From contig JAKAME010000035.1 of assembly GCA_021813025.1 (NCBI GenBank), positions 1-14,766 of the forward strand: 14,766 nt of DNA, in the 5' to 3' direction. This DNA is from Microcaldota archaeon. GTDB taxonomy: Archaea > Micrarchaeota > Micrarchaeia > Anstonellales > Anstonellaceae. Below the pieces are notes generated by a model. The model did not search any database and was not told where the DNA came from. It saw nothing but the letters and a program-made list of their open reading frames with translations. Shown here in pieces: positions 1 through 6,532 of the stretch. Numbering within the stretch: position 1 is the stretch's first letter; each line of letters begins with the position of its first letter. Made by a program: the position numbers and the translations under genes.

Positions 1-347
1 ATGGTTTTTGAATCCAAATCAGGCATGTAAATGGTGAGCCGGAATTCAACTTGGGTGCTCTGGCCGATTCCTAATTTCTCTGGGTCAGGTGTCCCCGCTA
101 CCTTGGCGAGGTGGACGGTCATGTTGCCTGTGTAAGCGGTTCCCTCGTAATCAAACTGCATCGGCGAGGTGATGCCGTCCTTGTAGGCGGCCGGCGTCAC
201 CGGGCCGGCATAGGTGACCTTGTAGCCTACCAGGGTGGTCAGCAGCTCGTCCCTGCCTTTCTTGGCCAGCTGGATTGGCTGGTCCCATCCCATGGGCCTC
301 TCTGTTTCGGCTTGGCGCCGTCCAATCAAAATCGAACCACCCGGCAT
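1..347 (-). CDS. Unrecognised protein, C-terminus cut by left edge
   Basis: An open minus-strand frame with 115 complete codons runs off the left edge without a stop. The start ATG at 347 is chosen because GGGTGA (352-357) sits 4 nt upstream, as in the ribosomal genes to the right; a later in-frame ATG at 293 has no such site. The visible protein begins MPGGSILIGRRQ, followed by MGWDQPIQLAKKGRDELL and then a stretch that looks beta-rich, with alternating hydrophobic residues (GYKVTYAG, NMTVHLAKVAG, VEFRLTIYMPD). I see no signal peptide, membrane segment or catalytic motif and do not recognise the family. It has its own TATA-like promoter and lies downstream of the ankyrin/VWA gene in the same orientation. 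Function unknown; the frame, start and promoter are well supported. Confidence 0.75.
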   Translation of the reverse strand, partial: MPGGSILIGRRQAETERPMGWDQPIQLAKKGRDELLTTLVGYKVTYAGPVTPAAYKDGITSPMQFDYEGTAYTGNMTVHLAKVAGTPDPEKLGIGQSTQVEFRLTIYMPDLDSKT

Positions 348-351
348 AGGC

Positions 352-357
352 TCACCC
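352..357 (-). promoter_or_regulatory. Ribosome-binding site of left-edge gene
   Basis: GGGTGA on the minus strand, 4 nt before the ATG at 347. It matches the GTGA element before most genes in this window and favours ATG 347 over ATG 293. Confidence 0.65.
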
Positions 358-379
358 GATAATAGGTGGGACAAAGAAG

Positions 380-390
380 GCTTATAAATC
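380..390 (-). promoter_or_regulatory. TATA-box promoter of left-edge gene
   Basis: The minus strand reads GATTTATAAG at 381-390, a good archaeal TATA box. A start site 25-27 nt downstream would fall near 357-362, giving a leader of only 10-15 nt that just contains the GGGTGA site. The purine-rich TFB-recognition element upstream is weak. Confidence 0.65.
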
Positions 391-410
391 AAAGCAGGTT
401 TGCACGGGAG

Positions 411-416
411 AAAAAA
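411..416 (-). terminator. Oligo-T terminator after ankyrin/VWA gene
   Basis: A run of six T on the minus strand lies about 28 nt past the stop codon of the upstream gene and before the next TATA box. Archaeal termination commonly needs only a T-rich stretch. No strong hairpin is evident. Confidence 0.5.
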
Positions 417-443
417 CCGCAAGAAGATGCCGCGCTTTATGGA

Positions 444-2381
444 CTATTTAAGGGCCGGGTTTTTCCTGTATTTTCTAAATTCAGGGTCCGAGCCCGGGTC
501 TGCCCCCATCCAGATAAGGAACTTGGCAACCTCAATGCCCTCTCGCACGTAACGCAACGGGGTCAGGCCAAATCTGTTTTTCGCGTTAATGGCGTTCGGG
601 TCTTTGGAGTGGATGAATTTGACCACCTCGAGCCGGGCGGCCCAGAGACGGATGTTTGCCGGGTTCTTCTGGTCGCTGGAGAAATAACCGGCGCCCCCCT
701 CTCCCCCCTCGAGATAATAGTCCATGCTGGCGCCGGTTGCGAAAAATATCGGAGTCTTGCCATCGTTGTCTTTTGCATGGATGATGCCGGGGGATTTGGA
801 GCAGAAGAATTTGAACATGTTGGGAGCGCCGCGCCCTGCCGCATAGTGCGCAGGAGTCAGCCCCTGGAGGTCTTTTTCGTATATAAGATTGGGGTCTTTC
901 GAGTGGAGGAATTTGACGATGTCAAGGCTGCTGCCATTGCTGTGGGCCAGCACGGCCTCATGCATCGGAGTCTGATTCACCTTGTTTTTCGCACGAATGG
1001 CGTTCGGGTCCTTGGAGCAGATGAATTTGACCGCGTCAAGCTTGCCATAATACGCGGCGTAATGCAGCACTGTCCCGCCGCCGTTGTATTGCTCTGAGAG
1101 CGTTTTCGGGTCTTTCGAGACTATCTGCCGCAGAAGCCCGATGTCGTTTTGGGAGATGGCCACCAGGCTCATGAGAAACGGGGAAATGCTGTTTTTTTGC
1201 ATGAAGTCAAAAACGTCCGAATACGCGTTCTTTTTCGAGTCTGCGGTCAGGATGCCGGCATAATCCGAGTTCCTTATCTTGTCAATGGAGAAAGCGAAGC
1301 CGCCTGTTTTGTATGCTAGGTAGATTAAAGCGCCAAGAAGGCTGCTGTCTTTGGAAGAAATGAACGGGATTGGGCCGTCATAGGAGGTGTATGAAGGATA
1401 GACCACGTGTATCCTCTGTCCGGTGCCGGCGCAATGGCGGATTGTCTTTGAAACCATGTCCGGGCTTATGGGCAGATTGCCGCCGTCCGAGATGAACACT
1501 TGGTTGTTGTAATTGCTTTGCCTGTTTAATATCAGCTCCAGCTGCCTGACGCAGTTGTCCAAATCGCCTTTCACTGCGTCTTGCGGAAGATAGGCGCACC
1601 GGAAGCTCTGGTTTTCGTATTTTTTCGACACTTTCTGGATGCTGTCCCCGGTTTTCTTGATTTTGCCGCAATAGTCTACAACAGATTCGGAATTGTCAAG
1701 ATAAAGGGCTGCCGAGATGGATACTCGCTCTTTCATGAGGTTTTCCACCAGGCTGACAAGCTCCTTGCCTGCCATGTCTTTTGTCCGGGGAGATTTCTTC
1801 GGGCCAGCCATTTTTGTCTTTTGAGCGGGCGGTTTTTCCTCTTTTTGCCTGGTGGCGGGCTTTGCTTCTGCAGCCGGCTGGGCCGGAACCCCGGTTTCTT
1901 TCGGAGGCAAGCCTTTGATTGCCGCTTTCTCAGGCACCAGCTGCCCGAGCAAGGTGCCGGCCGGCCGCCCTTGGGCCGGCGCAACTTCTGGCATTTCGTA
2001 AAATCCGCCCTCCACGCCTTCCGCTCGCGCGTGCGGAGGGATTTTTCTTGCCGGCGCCTTGAAAAGCACGGAGAGATAGCGTTCCCACACTTCTGAGCGA
2101 TAGGCCGAATCCGTGCTGGCATTGACGGTGTTTGGCGGATACCACGAGCGCGGGTAATGCTCGCCGGCATAGCGGCCGGCTTTAAGGGCATCATCCTGGC
2201 TGAAGCCCATGGTCAGCATGAGATTGAAGCCCCTCTCCTGAATCTCGCGCAAAAAAATCGCGTTCTGCCTTTTTTGTCCGCCGCTGCCGTCGATTGGCTG
2301 GAAATTCACCGCTGGAAGCGAATCGAACAAGCTGGCCGGAGTCCGCGTTTGGGGGGCCGGGCTTTTGAGCAGGAAAAGCAC
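444..2381 (-). CDS. VWA-like domain plus ankyrin-repeat protein
   Basis: 645 residues starting at GTG 2381; a stop lies in frame five codons upstream, so it cannot extend much. Residues 1-110 form an unassigned, probably helical region. Residues 110-205 are a Pro/Ala/Lys-rich linker. Residues about 220-368 resemble a von Willebrand factor A domain: a strand ending in DNSES (D229, S231, S233, the DxSxS metal-site pattern), VFISDGG at 295-301, RIHVVYPS, then LAYKTGGFAFSID. Residues about 402-628 hold five ankyrin repeats (for example TVLHYAAYYGKLDAVKFI and TPAHYAAGRG), most with a long SKDPN-type loop; the fourth carries a Gly-rich insertion at about 548-580. No convincing signal peptide or membrane helix. 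Both domain types mediate protein binding, so a scaffold or adaptor role is inferred, with no known partner. It follows uL15 but has its own promoter. The VWA call rests on motif order by eye; the ankyrin call is firm. Confidence 0.85.
   Translation of the reverse strand: MLFLLKSPAPQTRTPASLFDSLPAVNFQPIDGSGGQKRQNAIFLREIQERGFNLMLTMGFSQDDALKAGRYAGEHYPRSWYPPNTVNASTDSAYRSEVWERYLSVLFKAPARKIPPHARAEGVEGGFYEMPEVAPAQGRPAGTLLGQLVPEKAAIKGLPPKETGVPAQPAAEAKPATRQKEEKPPAQKTKMAGPKKSPRTKDMAGKELVSLVENLMKERVSISAALYLDNSESVVDYCGKIKKTGDSIQKVSKKYENQSFRCAYLPQDAVKGDLDNCVRQLELILNRQSNYNNQVFISDGGNLPISPDMVSKTIRHCAGTGQRIHVVYPSYTSYDGPIPFISSKDSSLLGALIYLAYKTGGFAFSIDKIRNSDYAGILTADSKKNAYSDVFDFMQKNSISPFLMSLVAISQNDIGLLRQIVSKDPKTLSEQYNGGGTVLHYAAYYGKLDAVKFICSKDPNAIRAKNKVNQTPMHEAVLAHSNGSSLDIVKFLHSKDPNLIYEKDLQGLTPAHYAAGRGAPNMFKFFCSKSPGIIHAKDNDGKTPIFFATGASMDYYLEGGEGGAGYFSSDQKNPANIRLWAARLEVVKFIHSKDPNAINAKNRFGLTPLRYVREGIEVAKFLIWMGADPGSDPEFRKYRKNPALK
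575..624 (-). repeat. Ankyrin-repeat DNA duplication, copy A
   Basis: A 50-base segment matching 983-1032 at 44 of 50 positions (hand alignment). Both encode the same part of an ankyrin unit (VKFI, SKDPNAI, AKN) in the same frame, 408 bases (136 codons) apart. The high DNA identity suggests recent duplication or gene conversion between repeats. Confidence 0.8.
983..1032 (-). repeat. Ankyrin-repeat DNA duplication, copy B
   Basis: Partner of 575-624, with six mismatches in 50 bases. Weaker related copies of the same unit occur near 780-825 and 890-920, consistent with repeat expansion inside this gene. Confidence 0.8.
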
Positions 2382-2401
2382 GAGATGCTCTAAATCTCAA
2401 A

Positions 2402-2411
2402 GAATAAAATA
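2402..2411 (-). promoter_or_regulatory. TATA-like box of ankyrin/VWA gene
   Basis: The minus strand reads TATTTTATTC, centred about 26 nt before the GTG at 2381. That is the archaeal TATA-to-start-site distance, so the transcript would begin at or next to the start codon (leaderless). No GTGA-type site precedes this GTG, in agreement. Confidence 0.55.
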
Positions 2412-2442
2412 CTTGGGCGCAGGGCGTCCGCTCGGAGTTTTG

Positions 2443-2459
2443 GAAAATAAGAAGAAAAT
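2443..2459 (-). terminator. T-rich terminator ending the ribosomal operon
   Basis: Just after the uL15 stop the minus strand reads ATTTTCTTCTTATTTTCC, a pyrimidine tract typical of archaeal terminators. It is followed by a separate TATA-like box, marking the boundary of the ribosomal cluster. Confidence 0.55.
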
Positions 2460-2460
2460 C

Positions 2461-3033
2461 TTACTGCTTCTTCGCAGTCGGCTCGGCCTTTGCCTCAGCC
2501 GGCTTTGCGCCGCCGGCCGGCCTAGTGCCTTCAGCCGCCGCCTTTCCGCCCTCGCCCATGCTCCTTCCGCGGTTGTCTTTCTTGATTCCGCCCGTCTCTT
2601 TCATCTCTTTGGGCGCAACCAGCTCGAACTTGCCGCCAGCTGCAGCGATGCGTTCAATCGCGCTCTTTGAAGCAGCCCACGCGCGCACCAGAACAGGCGT
2701 GTTCAGAGGCCCTGTGCCCAGAATTTTGCCCTCGAAGTCAAAGGCATATCCGCTGCCCTCTTTCTTGAGCTTGCCCGCCTGCGCCATCTGCTCTATGTTC
2801 CACAAGTTCAGGGTGGCCGGCTCAACACGGTTGGGGTTGGTGAAGCCGTAGTGCCCTCCCTTGCGCATCCATTCGCGCTCGTGCGTGGTGACATAGGAGA
2901 AGCGGTGCTTGTGCATGCCTGCGCGTCCCCAGCCTCCCTTGCCGCCCTTTCCTCTCTTGTTTTTGGCATTGCCCTTGCCGTGGCTGCGGGAGCCGAGGAA
3001 TTTGCGGTTGCGTTTGCCGGGTCGTGTGGTCAT
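2461..3033 (-). CDS. rpl15: Large subunit ribosomal protein uL15
   Basis: 190 residues; a 23S rRNA-binding protein of the large subunit that enters late in assembly. The N-terminal region is a basic Gly-rich extension (RGKGGKGGWGRAGMHKHRFS), the family hallmark, followed by GHYGFTNPNRVE and the globular core (LVRAWAASKSAIERIAAAGG). From about residue 155 the protein continues as a Gly/Ala/Lys/Glu/Pro tail (EGGKAAAEGTRPAGG onward) beyond the usual archaeal length. ATG 3033 is chosen from GTGA exactly 5 nt upstream; the open frame extends a few codons further to GTG 3042 without support. It is the last ribosomal gene here and is followed by a terminator, where many archaea have secY. Confidence 0.96.
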   Translation of the reverse strand: MTTRPGKRNRKFLGSRSHGKGNAKNKRGKGGKGGWGRAGMHKHRFSYVTTHEREWMRKGGHYGFTNPNRVEPATLNLWNIEQMAQAGKLKKEGSGYAFDFEGKILGTGPLNTPVLVRAWAASKSAIERIAAAGGKFELVAPKEMKETGGIKKDNRGRSMGEGGKAAAEGTRPAGGAKPAEAKAEPTAKKQ

Positions 3034-3052
3034 GATAATCACGTCTGGATGC

Positions 3053-3733
3053 CTAAATCATGCATTTGAGCACGTCGTCCATTGAAGGGCGCACGCCCAA
3101 GTCCCCATAGGGGTAGTTCTTCTTCCTGTTCTTGAATCCGCCGGAGGGCGGGGTGAGGCGGAAGGTGCGCTCCACACCAAGCTCTTTGAAGGATTTTCCG
3201 GACAGGAGCGCTTTTGCAATGGCGGCAATCTCTTCCGGCTTTTTTATTTCGGAAATCTTCCTGCCCTCCATGCGGCCGCGCTTGGCGAGCATGCGAATCA
3301 CTATTGCTTCCGACACCGGGCCCCAGGAGATGTAGTCCTTGCCCTGCCTCAGCATGCCCATGTAGGCGGGCGTGGCTGTCACCAGCGTTGCATTGTGCGA
3401 CTGGCCTATGCCCAAAAGGTCGAGCGTGAACTTGCGGTCGGGGTTCATGCCGGTTACCCCGCGGATGCGGACAACCGCTATTGTGGAGCCGGGCGCGAAT
3501 TTCATCTTGCCCATTGCGGTCGAGACAGGATTAACTTTTGGAGCAGAGGGTTTGGAAACAGAAGCGGATTTGGAGACAGCCGCGCCGGCATTTTTCGAAG
3601 CCGTGTTTGCGGCCTTGGCCAAAGCCGGGGCGGCATTTGTCTTTTTTGCCTCCGTTACCGTAGCCGTTCTTGGCGCGGTGCTGGCCCATGGGGGCGCGTC
3701 AGCTTTTTGTTTTGTTTTATCTCCGTTTGCCAT
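3053..3733 (-). CDS. rpl30: Large subunit ribosomal protein uL30, long N-terminal tail
   Basis: 226 residues, against about 150-160 in most archaea. The uL30 core begins near residue 83 (STIAVVRIRGVTG) and includes the archaeal C-terminal part (GVERTFRLTPPSGGFKNRKK, GDLGVRPSMDDVLKCMI). The first 80 or so residues are low-complexity, rich in Ala, Lys, Ser, Thr and Pro, and predicted disordered. The extension is probably translated: ATG 3733 has GGTGA 6 nt upstream, directly after the uS5 stop, while the core-proximal Met74 (ATG at 3514) has no ribosome-binding site. uL30 is a globular 23S rRNA-binding protein. The tail may bind rRNA or a partner; that is inference. Confidence 0.95.
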   Translation of the reverse strand: MANGDKTKQKADAPPWASTAPRTATVTEAKKTNAAPALAKAANTASKNAGAAVSKSASVSKPSAPKVNPVSTAMGKMKFAPGSTIAVVRIRGVTGMNPDRKFTLDLLGIGQSHNATLVTATPAYMGMLRQGKDYISWGPVSEAIVIRMLAKRGRMEGRKISEIKKPEEIAAIAKALLSGKSFKELGVERTFRLTPPSGGFKNRKKNYPYGDLGVRPSMDDVLKCMI

Positions 3734-3746
3734 GAGTGTTCACCTA

Positions 3747-4466
3747 TTATGCTACTGGAGCCGGCTCCTCTGCAACGGCCTTCTTTTCCACTTCAGCCGA
3801 AGCCATCTCCTTCCAGTCGCCGCGGTAGCGCATGCGGTTGAGCGAGTCCAGCGCGTCGGTGGTGGCCATTGCCATGTTGTAAACATTCTCCGTGTGCCCG
3901 CGCGAGAAGGACCATGCGTCCTTGATTCCGGCCGCCATGAGCACTTTGCGCACGACTGGGTTGGCTGCAACGCCAAGTCCGCGCGGGGCGGGCTTGAGCG
4001 TGACTTCCACCGAGCCGTTCTTTCCTATTGCCTGAATCGGGAGCGAGTGCCTTGTCTTGCATCCGCATTCCCAACTGCCGCAGCCGATGGGCACGCAGAC
4101 TATGTTGCGCCGCGCGTTGCGCGCCGCAGTCTCGATTGCAGGGCGCACCTCTTCCGACTTGCCGGCTCCGATGCCGACATGGCCGTTGTGGTCTCCCACA
4201 AGCACAATCGCGCGGAACTGGGCCTTGCGGCCGCAGTCGGTCATGCGCTGGGTGTTCATGATGTCAAGAGTCTCGTCAGTCAGGCCGGGCAGCAGGTGGT
4301 CGGCGATGCCTTCCTCAAGCAATGGCTTGCCAAGGGCGTAGATTTCCTCAATCGAGAGAATCTCGCCGGCTTTCACGCGCCTGCCAATCGATGTCTTGGG
4401 AATCCATTCGGCTTTCGGCTCCTCCATGCGGGGGCGGCGTCCGCGGCTGCGTTCCTTTCTCATCAT
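3747..4466 (-). CDS. rps5: Small subunit ribosomal protein uS5
   Basis: 239 residues; acts in decoding accuracy and mRNA entry on the small subunit. The N-terminal double-stranded-RNA-binding-like domain contains TDCGRKAQFRAIVLVGDHNGHVG, seen here in pieces such as FRAIVLVGDHNGHVGIG. The archaeal cysteine segment CGSWECGCKTRHSLP and the C-terminal PAPRGLGV motif follow. The start is ATG 4466, the first of two adjacent ATGs, because GGTGAT leaves exactly 5 nt before it. The uL18 stop TGA lies inside that ribosome-binding site, so the two genes are probably translationally coupled. The last 15 residues form a short Ala/Glu/Pro tail. Confidence 0.97.
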   Translation of the reverse strand: MMRKERSRGRRPRMEEPKAEWIPKTSIGRRVKAGEILSIEEIYALGKPLLEEGIADHLLPGLTDETLDIMNTQRMTDCGRKAQFRAIVLVGDHNGHVGIGAGKSEEVRPAIETAARNARRNIVCVPIGCGSWECGCKTRHSLPIQAIGKNGSVEVTLKPAPRGLGVAANPVVRKVLMAAGIKDAWSFSRGHTENVYNMAMATTDALDSLNRMRYRGDWKEMASAEVEKKAVAEEPAPVA

Positions 4467-4470
4467 GAAT

Positions 4471-4476
4471 ATCACC
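4471..4476 (-). promoter_or_regulatory. Ribosome-binding site of uS5 containing uL18 stop
   Basis: GGTGAT on the minus strand. Its TGA is the stop codon of uL18 and the element lies 5 nt before the uS5 ATG. A terminating ribosome would sit on the next initiation site. Confidence 0.75.
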
Positions 4477-5056
4477 CACTGGCGATGCGGGCCTTGGTCT
4501 TCTCGAACAGGGCCGGCAGCGCCGTCACGTCGATGTTCTTGGCCGCGTAGCGGGAGAACAGCTTGCCGAATTTGGCAGGATTGGAAGCCTTGAGCTCTTT
4601 TGCGTAGGCGGCAATGTGCTCGCCGCTCATGCGCTTGGCGTCGATAAGCCCCTCGCCCAGCTCCGCCGCCAGGCCCGCGTCGCGTGCGCCGTAGGCTGCT
4701 GCGAAGAGTATGCGCCCCTTTGAGGGCGTGGAGAGGCCGATGTCTGTGTGGAATGCCTTTATCCCGCCCTTCTTGGCGCGCGAGCCGGCCAAAAAGCCCA
4801 CCAAGTATGCTGTCGGCGCGTTTGCCTGCGCAAGCCAGCCCATGGCGTCAAGCTCCGGGCCGCGGGCCTGCGCCAGCGTCTTGTCGCCCTCCTGGGCGAA
4901 GCTGACGAACTGGGCAAGCACGCCCTTGTTGGAGGCGCGCACCACCAGCCGCGGGGCCTCGGCCTTGATTTGGCCAAAGCGCTTGCGGTAGTCGGTGCGG
5001 TTCTCGCGCCGGCGGCGGAACGCCACCTTGTACAGAGGACCTTTGGCAGTTGGCAT
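4472..5056 (-). CDS. rpl18: Large subunit ribosomal protein uL18
   Basis: 194 residues, normal for archaeal uL18, which binds 5S rRNA with uL5 in the central protuberance. Recognisable blocks are the basic N-terminus (YKVAFRRRRENRTDYRKR), RLVVRASNKGVLAQ, the glycine-rich YLVGFLAGSRAKKGG, and FAAAYGARDAGL. The start ATG 5056 follows GTGA by 6 nt. The stop TGA forms part of the uS5 ribosome-binding site. It lies between eL19 and uS5, the standard archaeal order. Confidence 0.96.
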   Translation of the reverse strand: MPTAKGPLYKVAFRRRRENRTDYRKRFGQIKAEAPRLVVRASNKGVLAQFVSFAQEGDKTLAQARGPELDAMGWLAQANAPTAYLVGFLAGSRAKKGGIKAFHTDIGLSTPSKGRILFAAAYGARDAGLAAELGEGLIDAKRMSGEHIAAYAKELKASNPAKFGKLFSRYAAKNIDVTALPALFEKTKARIASG

Positions 5057-5074
5057 AAACCTTCACACTCACAT

Positions 5075-5638
5075 TCATTTCTGGCCGGGTTTGGATGCGG
5101 GGGCCGGCGCCGAATTGGATTTCTTTGAGACCGGTGTGTTTTCCTTTTTCTCGAATTTCTGTCTCTTGGCGTCCATGGCCGCGAGCGCTGACTCATTGAG
5201 CATGCCGTTCTCCTTGAGGTAGATGCGCATCACGGCCTTGCCGCGGAACGCGTTGCCCTTTATCATGGTGTATATTTTGCGCGCGGCCTGCGGGGCGACC
5301 GCCCCAGCGTCGCGGAGCGAGCGCAGCAGCTTGCGCTGGCTGCGCACCTTGGCCATCCAAGCGTGCTTGTAATCCACGCGGGCCTTCTGCGTGCCCTTGC
5401 GCCTGCCGTGCCCAGAGCGCCGCCCTGAGCGGCGGGCATCGTCGCGCTCGCGCGCGCCGCCGCGGCTCACTCCGCGCTTGGGAAGAGCGTAAATTATCCC
5501 CTCGGAGATGAGGCCTCGGATGTCGTCGCGGGTGAGCGCCTCGTTGATGCGGCTCATCTGCTCAGGCTTGAAGCGGACGCGGCTCTCGCCTATGCCGAGA
5601 ATGTCGGCCGAAAGCCTTCGGATGGTGTTTTGTCCCAT
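5075..5638 (-). CDS. rpl19e: Large subunit ribosomal protein eL19
   Basis: 187 residues; eL19 occurs only in archaea and eukaryotes and is a long helical 23S rRNA-binding protein near the subunit interface. The N-terminal helical domain reads NTIRRLSADILGIGESRVRF, then the basic hinge (RSGRRSGHGRRKGTQKAR) and the helical middle (WMAKVRSQRKLLRSLRD). Usual archaeal length is about 150; residues from about 158 on (FEKKENTPVSKKSNSAPAPA) are an added Lys/Ser/Ala/Pro tail. ATG 5638 has GTGA exactly 5 nt upstream; the frame extends to GTG 5647 without support. Confidence 0.96.
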   Translation of the reverse strand: MGQNTIRRLSADILGIGESRVRFKPEQMSRINEALTRDDIRGLISEGIIYALPKRGVSRGGARERDDARRSGRRSGHGRRKGTQKARVDYKHAWMAKVRSQRKLLRSLRDAGAVAPQAARKIYTMIKGNAFRGKAVMRIYLKENGMLNESALAAMDAKRQKFEKKENTPVSKKSNSAPAPASKPGQK

Positions 5639-5648
5639 GAATATCACA

Positions 5649-5996
5649 TCAGGAGTCCGGATTGAGCACGCGCAGGTTCATTGCGCCGGCCTTGGCCAGC
5701 AGCTTTGCCTTGAGCTTGCCGCCCACACGGCCGGATATGCGGATGAGCACGTTCTTTGCATTGGCCAGCTCTGCCATGTTCTCCACCAGCAGCTCGTGCA
5801 TGCCGGAGGGGTGCATGTAGCGGATGCGATTGTCCTGCCTGTATCCAACGGCTGGCGAGCAGCCCATGAATTTCTTGTGAATGCGCTTCTTGTTGTCAAT
5901 GCCGCGGGGCTTGCGCCAGTTGCCCTTGATGCTGGAGCAGCTGGAGCGCCCGTAGTTGGGCCTCTTGAATTGCGGGATTTTCTTTTTCTGCACCAT
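5649..5996 (-). CDS. rpl32e: Large subunit ribosomal protein eL32
   Basis: 115 residues, an archaeal/eukaryotic large-subunit protein. It shows the family blocks PQFKRPNYGRSSC, SIKGNWRKPRGIDNKKRI, MGCSPAVGYR and the C-terminal helical part VLIRISGRVGGKLKAKLLAK. The start ATG 5996 has ATGA 5 nt upstream (a one-base variant of the GTGA element) and follows the uL6 stop by 11 nt. No notable tail. Confidence 0.95.
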   Translation of the reverse strand: MVQKKKIPQFKRPNYGRSSCSSIKGNWRKPRGIDNKKRIHKKFMGCSPAVGYRQDNRIRYMHPSGMHELLVENMAELANAKNVLIRISGRVGGKLKAKLLAKAGAMNLRVLNPDS

Positions 5997-6007
5997 GAGA
6001 ATCATCT

Positions 6008-6523
6008 CTAGCTCTCCACCGGGTATATTCCGTCCTGAAACACGCGCGAGTCGCGGTTGCGGATTTTTGTGCCAATGCGCATGTTTGCAATTGTCTGGCC
6101 GACGTCGTCGCGGTCGGGGCCGGTGACGAACACGTCCTGCCCCTTTATCTCCACCTTGGTGGCGCCAATCACGTTTGCGTGGCGCGGCTGTTTTTCGCCA
6201 AGGAAGTTCTTGATGACCACTTGTCCGCCCTTCACTTCGAGCGCGATGGGGAAGTGTGCATACACGACTTTCAGTTTTTGCGAGTATCCTTTCTCCGCGC
6301 CATTGAGGGCATTGCGGATGTGCGCGCTGAGCGTGTTGGCCTCACACAACTGGCCGGTAACGTCAATGTTCGAGCCGCTGACTTTCGCGCTCACGTCGTT
6401 CATCTTGTAGGTGCGGTCAATCGAGCCGGCCTTGCCCTTGGCTGTGAGGTGCAGCCCCTCCAGCTTGACGCTGACGCCTGCCGGAACGGGTATCTGGTTC
6501 GTGACGTTCGGAATCTTGGCCAT
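6008..6523 (-). CDS. rpl6: Large subunit ribosomal protein uL6
   Basis: 171 residues; uL6 binds 23S rRNA near the factor-binding centre. Two similar alpha/beta domains are visible, the first with VPAGVSVKLEGLHLTAKGKAG and the second around FPIALEVKGGQVVIKNFLGEK. The archaeal C-terminus DVGQTIANMRIGTKIRNRD and VFQDGIYPV is present. ATG 6523 has GTGA exactly 5 nt upstream; the open frame runs up to GTG 6532, and that upstream GTG is part of the ribosome-binding site. Length is normal. Confidence 0.97.
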   Translation of the reverse strand: MAKIPNVTNQIPVPAGVSVKLEGLHLTAKGKAGSIDRTYKMNDVSAKVSGSNIDVTGQLCEANTLSAHIRNALNGAEKGYSQKLKVVYAHFPIALEVKGGQVVIKNFLGEKQPRHANVIGATKVEIKGQDVFVTGPDRDDVGQTIANMRIGTKIRNRDSRVFQDGIYPVES

Positions 6524-6532
6524 GTCCATCAC

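Noticed and set aside
111..362. 83-codon plus-strand frame near the left edge
   Set aside because: It is opposite the partial minus-strand gene, which has a promoter, a ribosome-binding site and a better protein sequence.
575..1032. Repeated segments as a possible CRISPR array
   Set aside because: The copies are in frame inside a coding sequence, differ in spacing and encode ankyrin units.
366..1097. 243-codon plus-strand frame with repeating FxxNGVRVFGVDEFD-like units
   Set aside because: The periodicity is the antisense image of the ankyrin repeats on the minus strand, which have the expected domain features.
3372..4550. 392-codon plus-strand open frame opposite uL30 and uS5
   Set aside because: It lies antisense to two certain ribosomal genes, has no family features or ribosome-binding site, and long antisense frames are expected in GC-rich codon-biased DNA.
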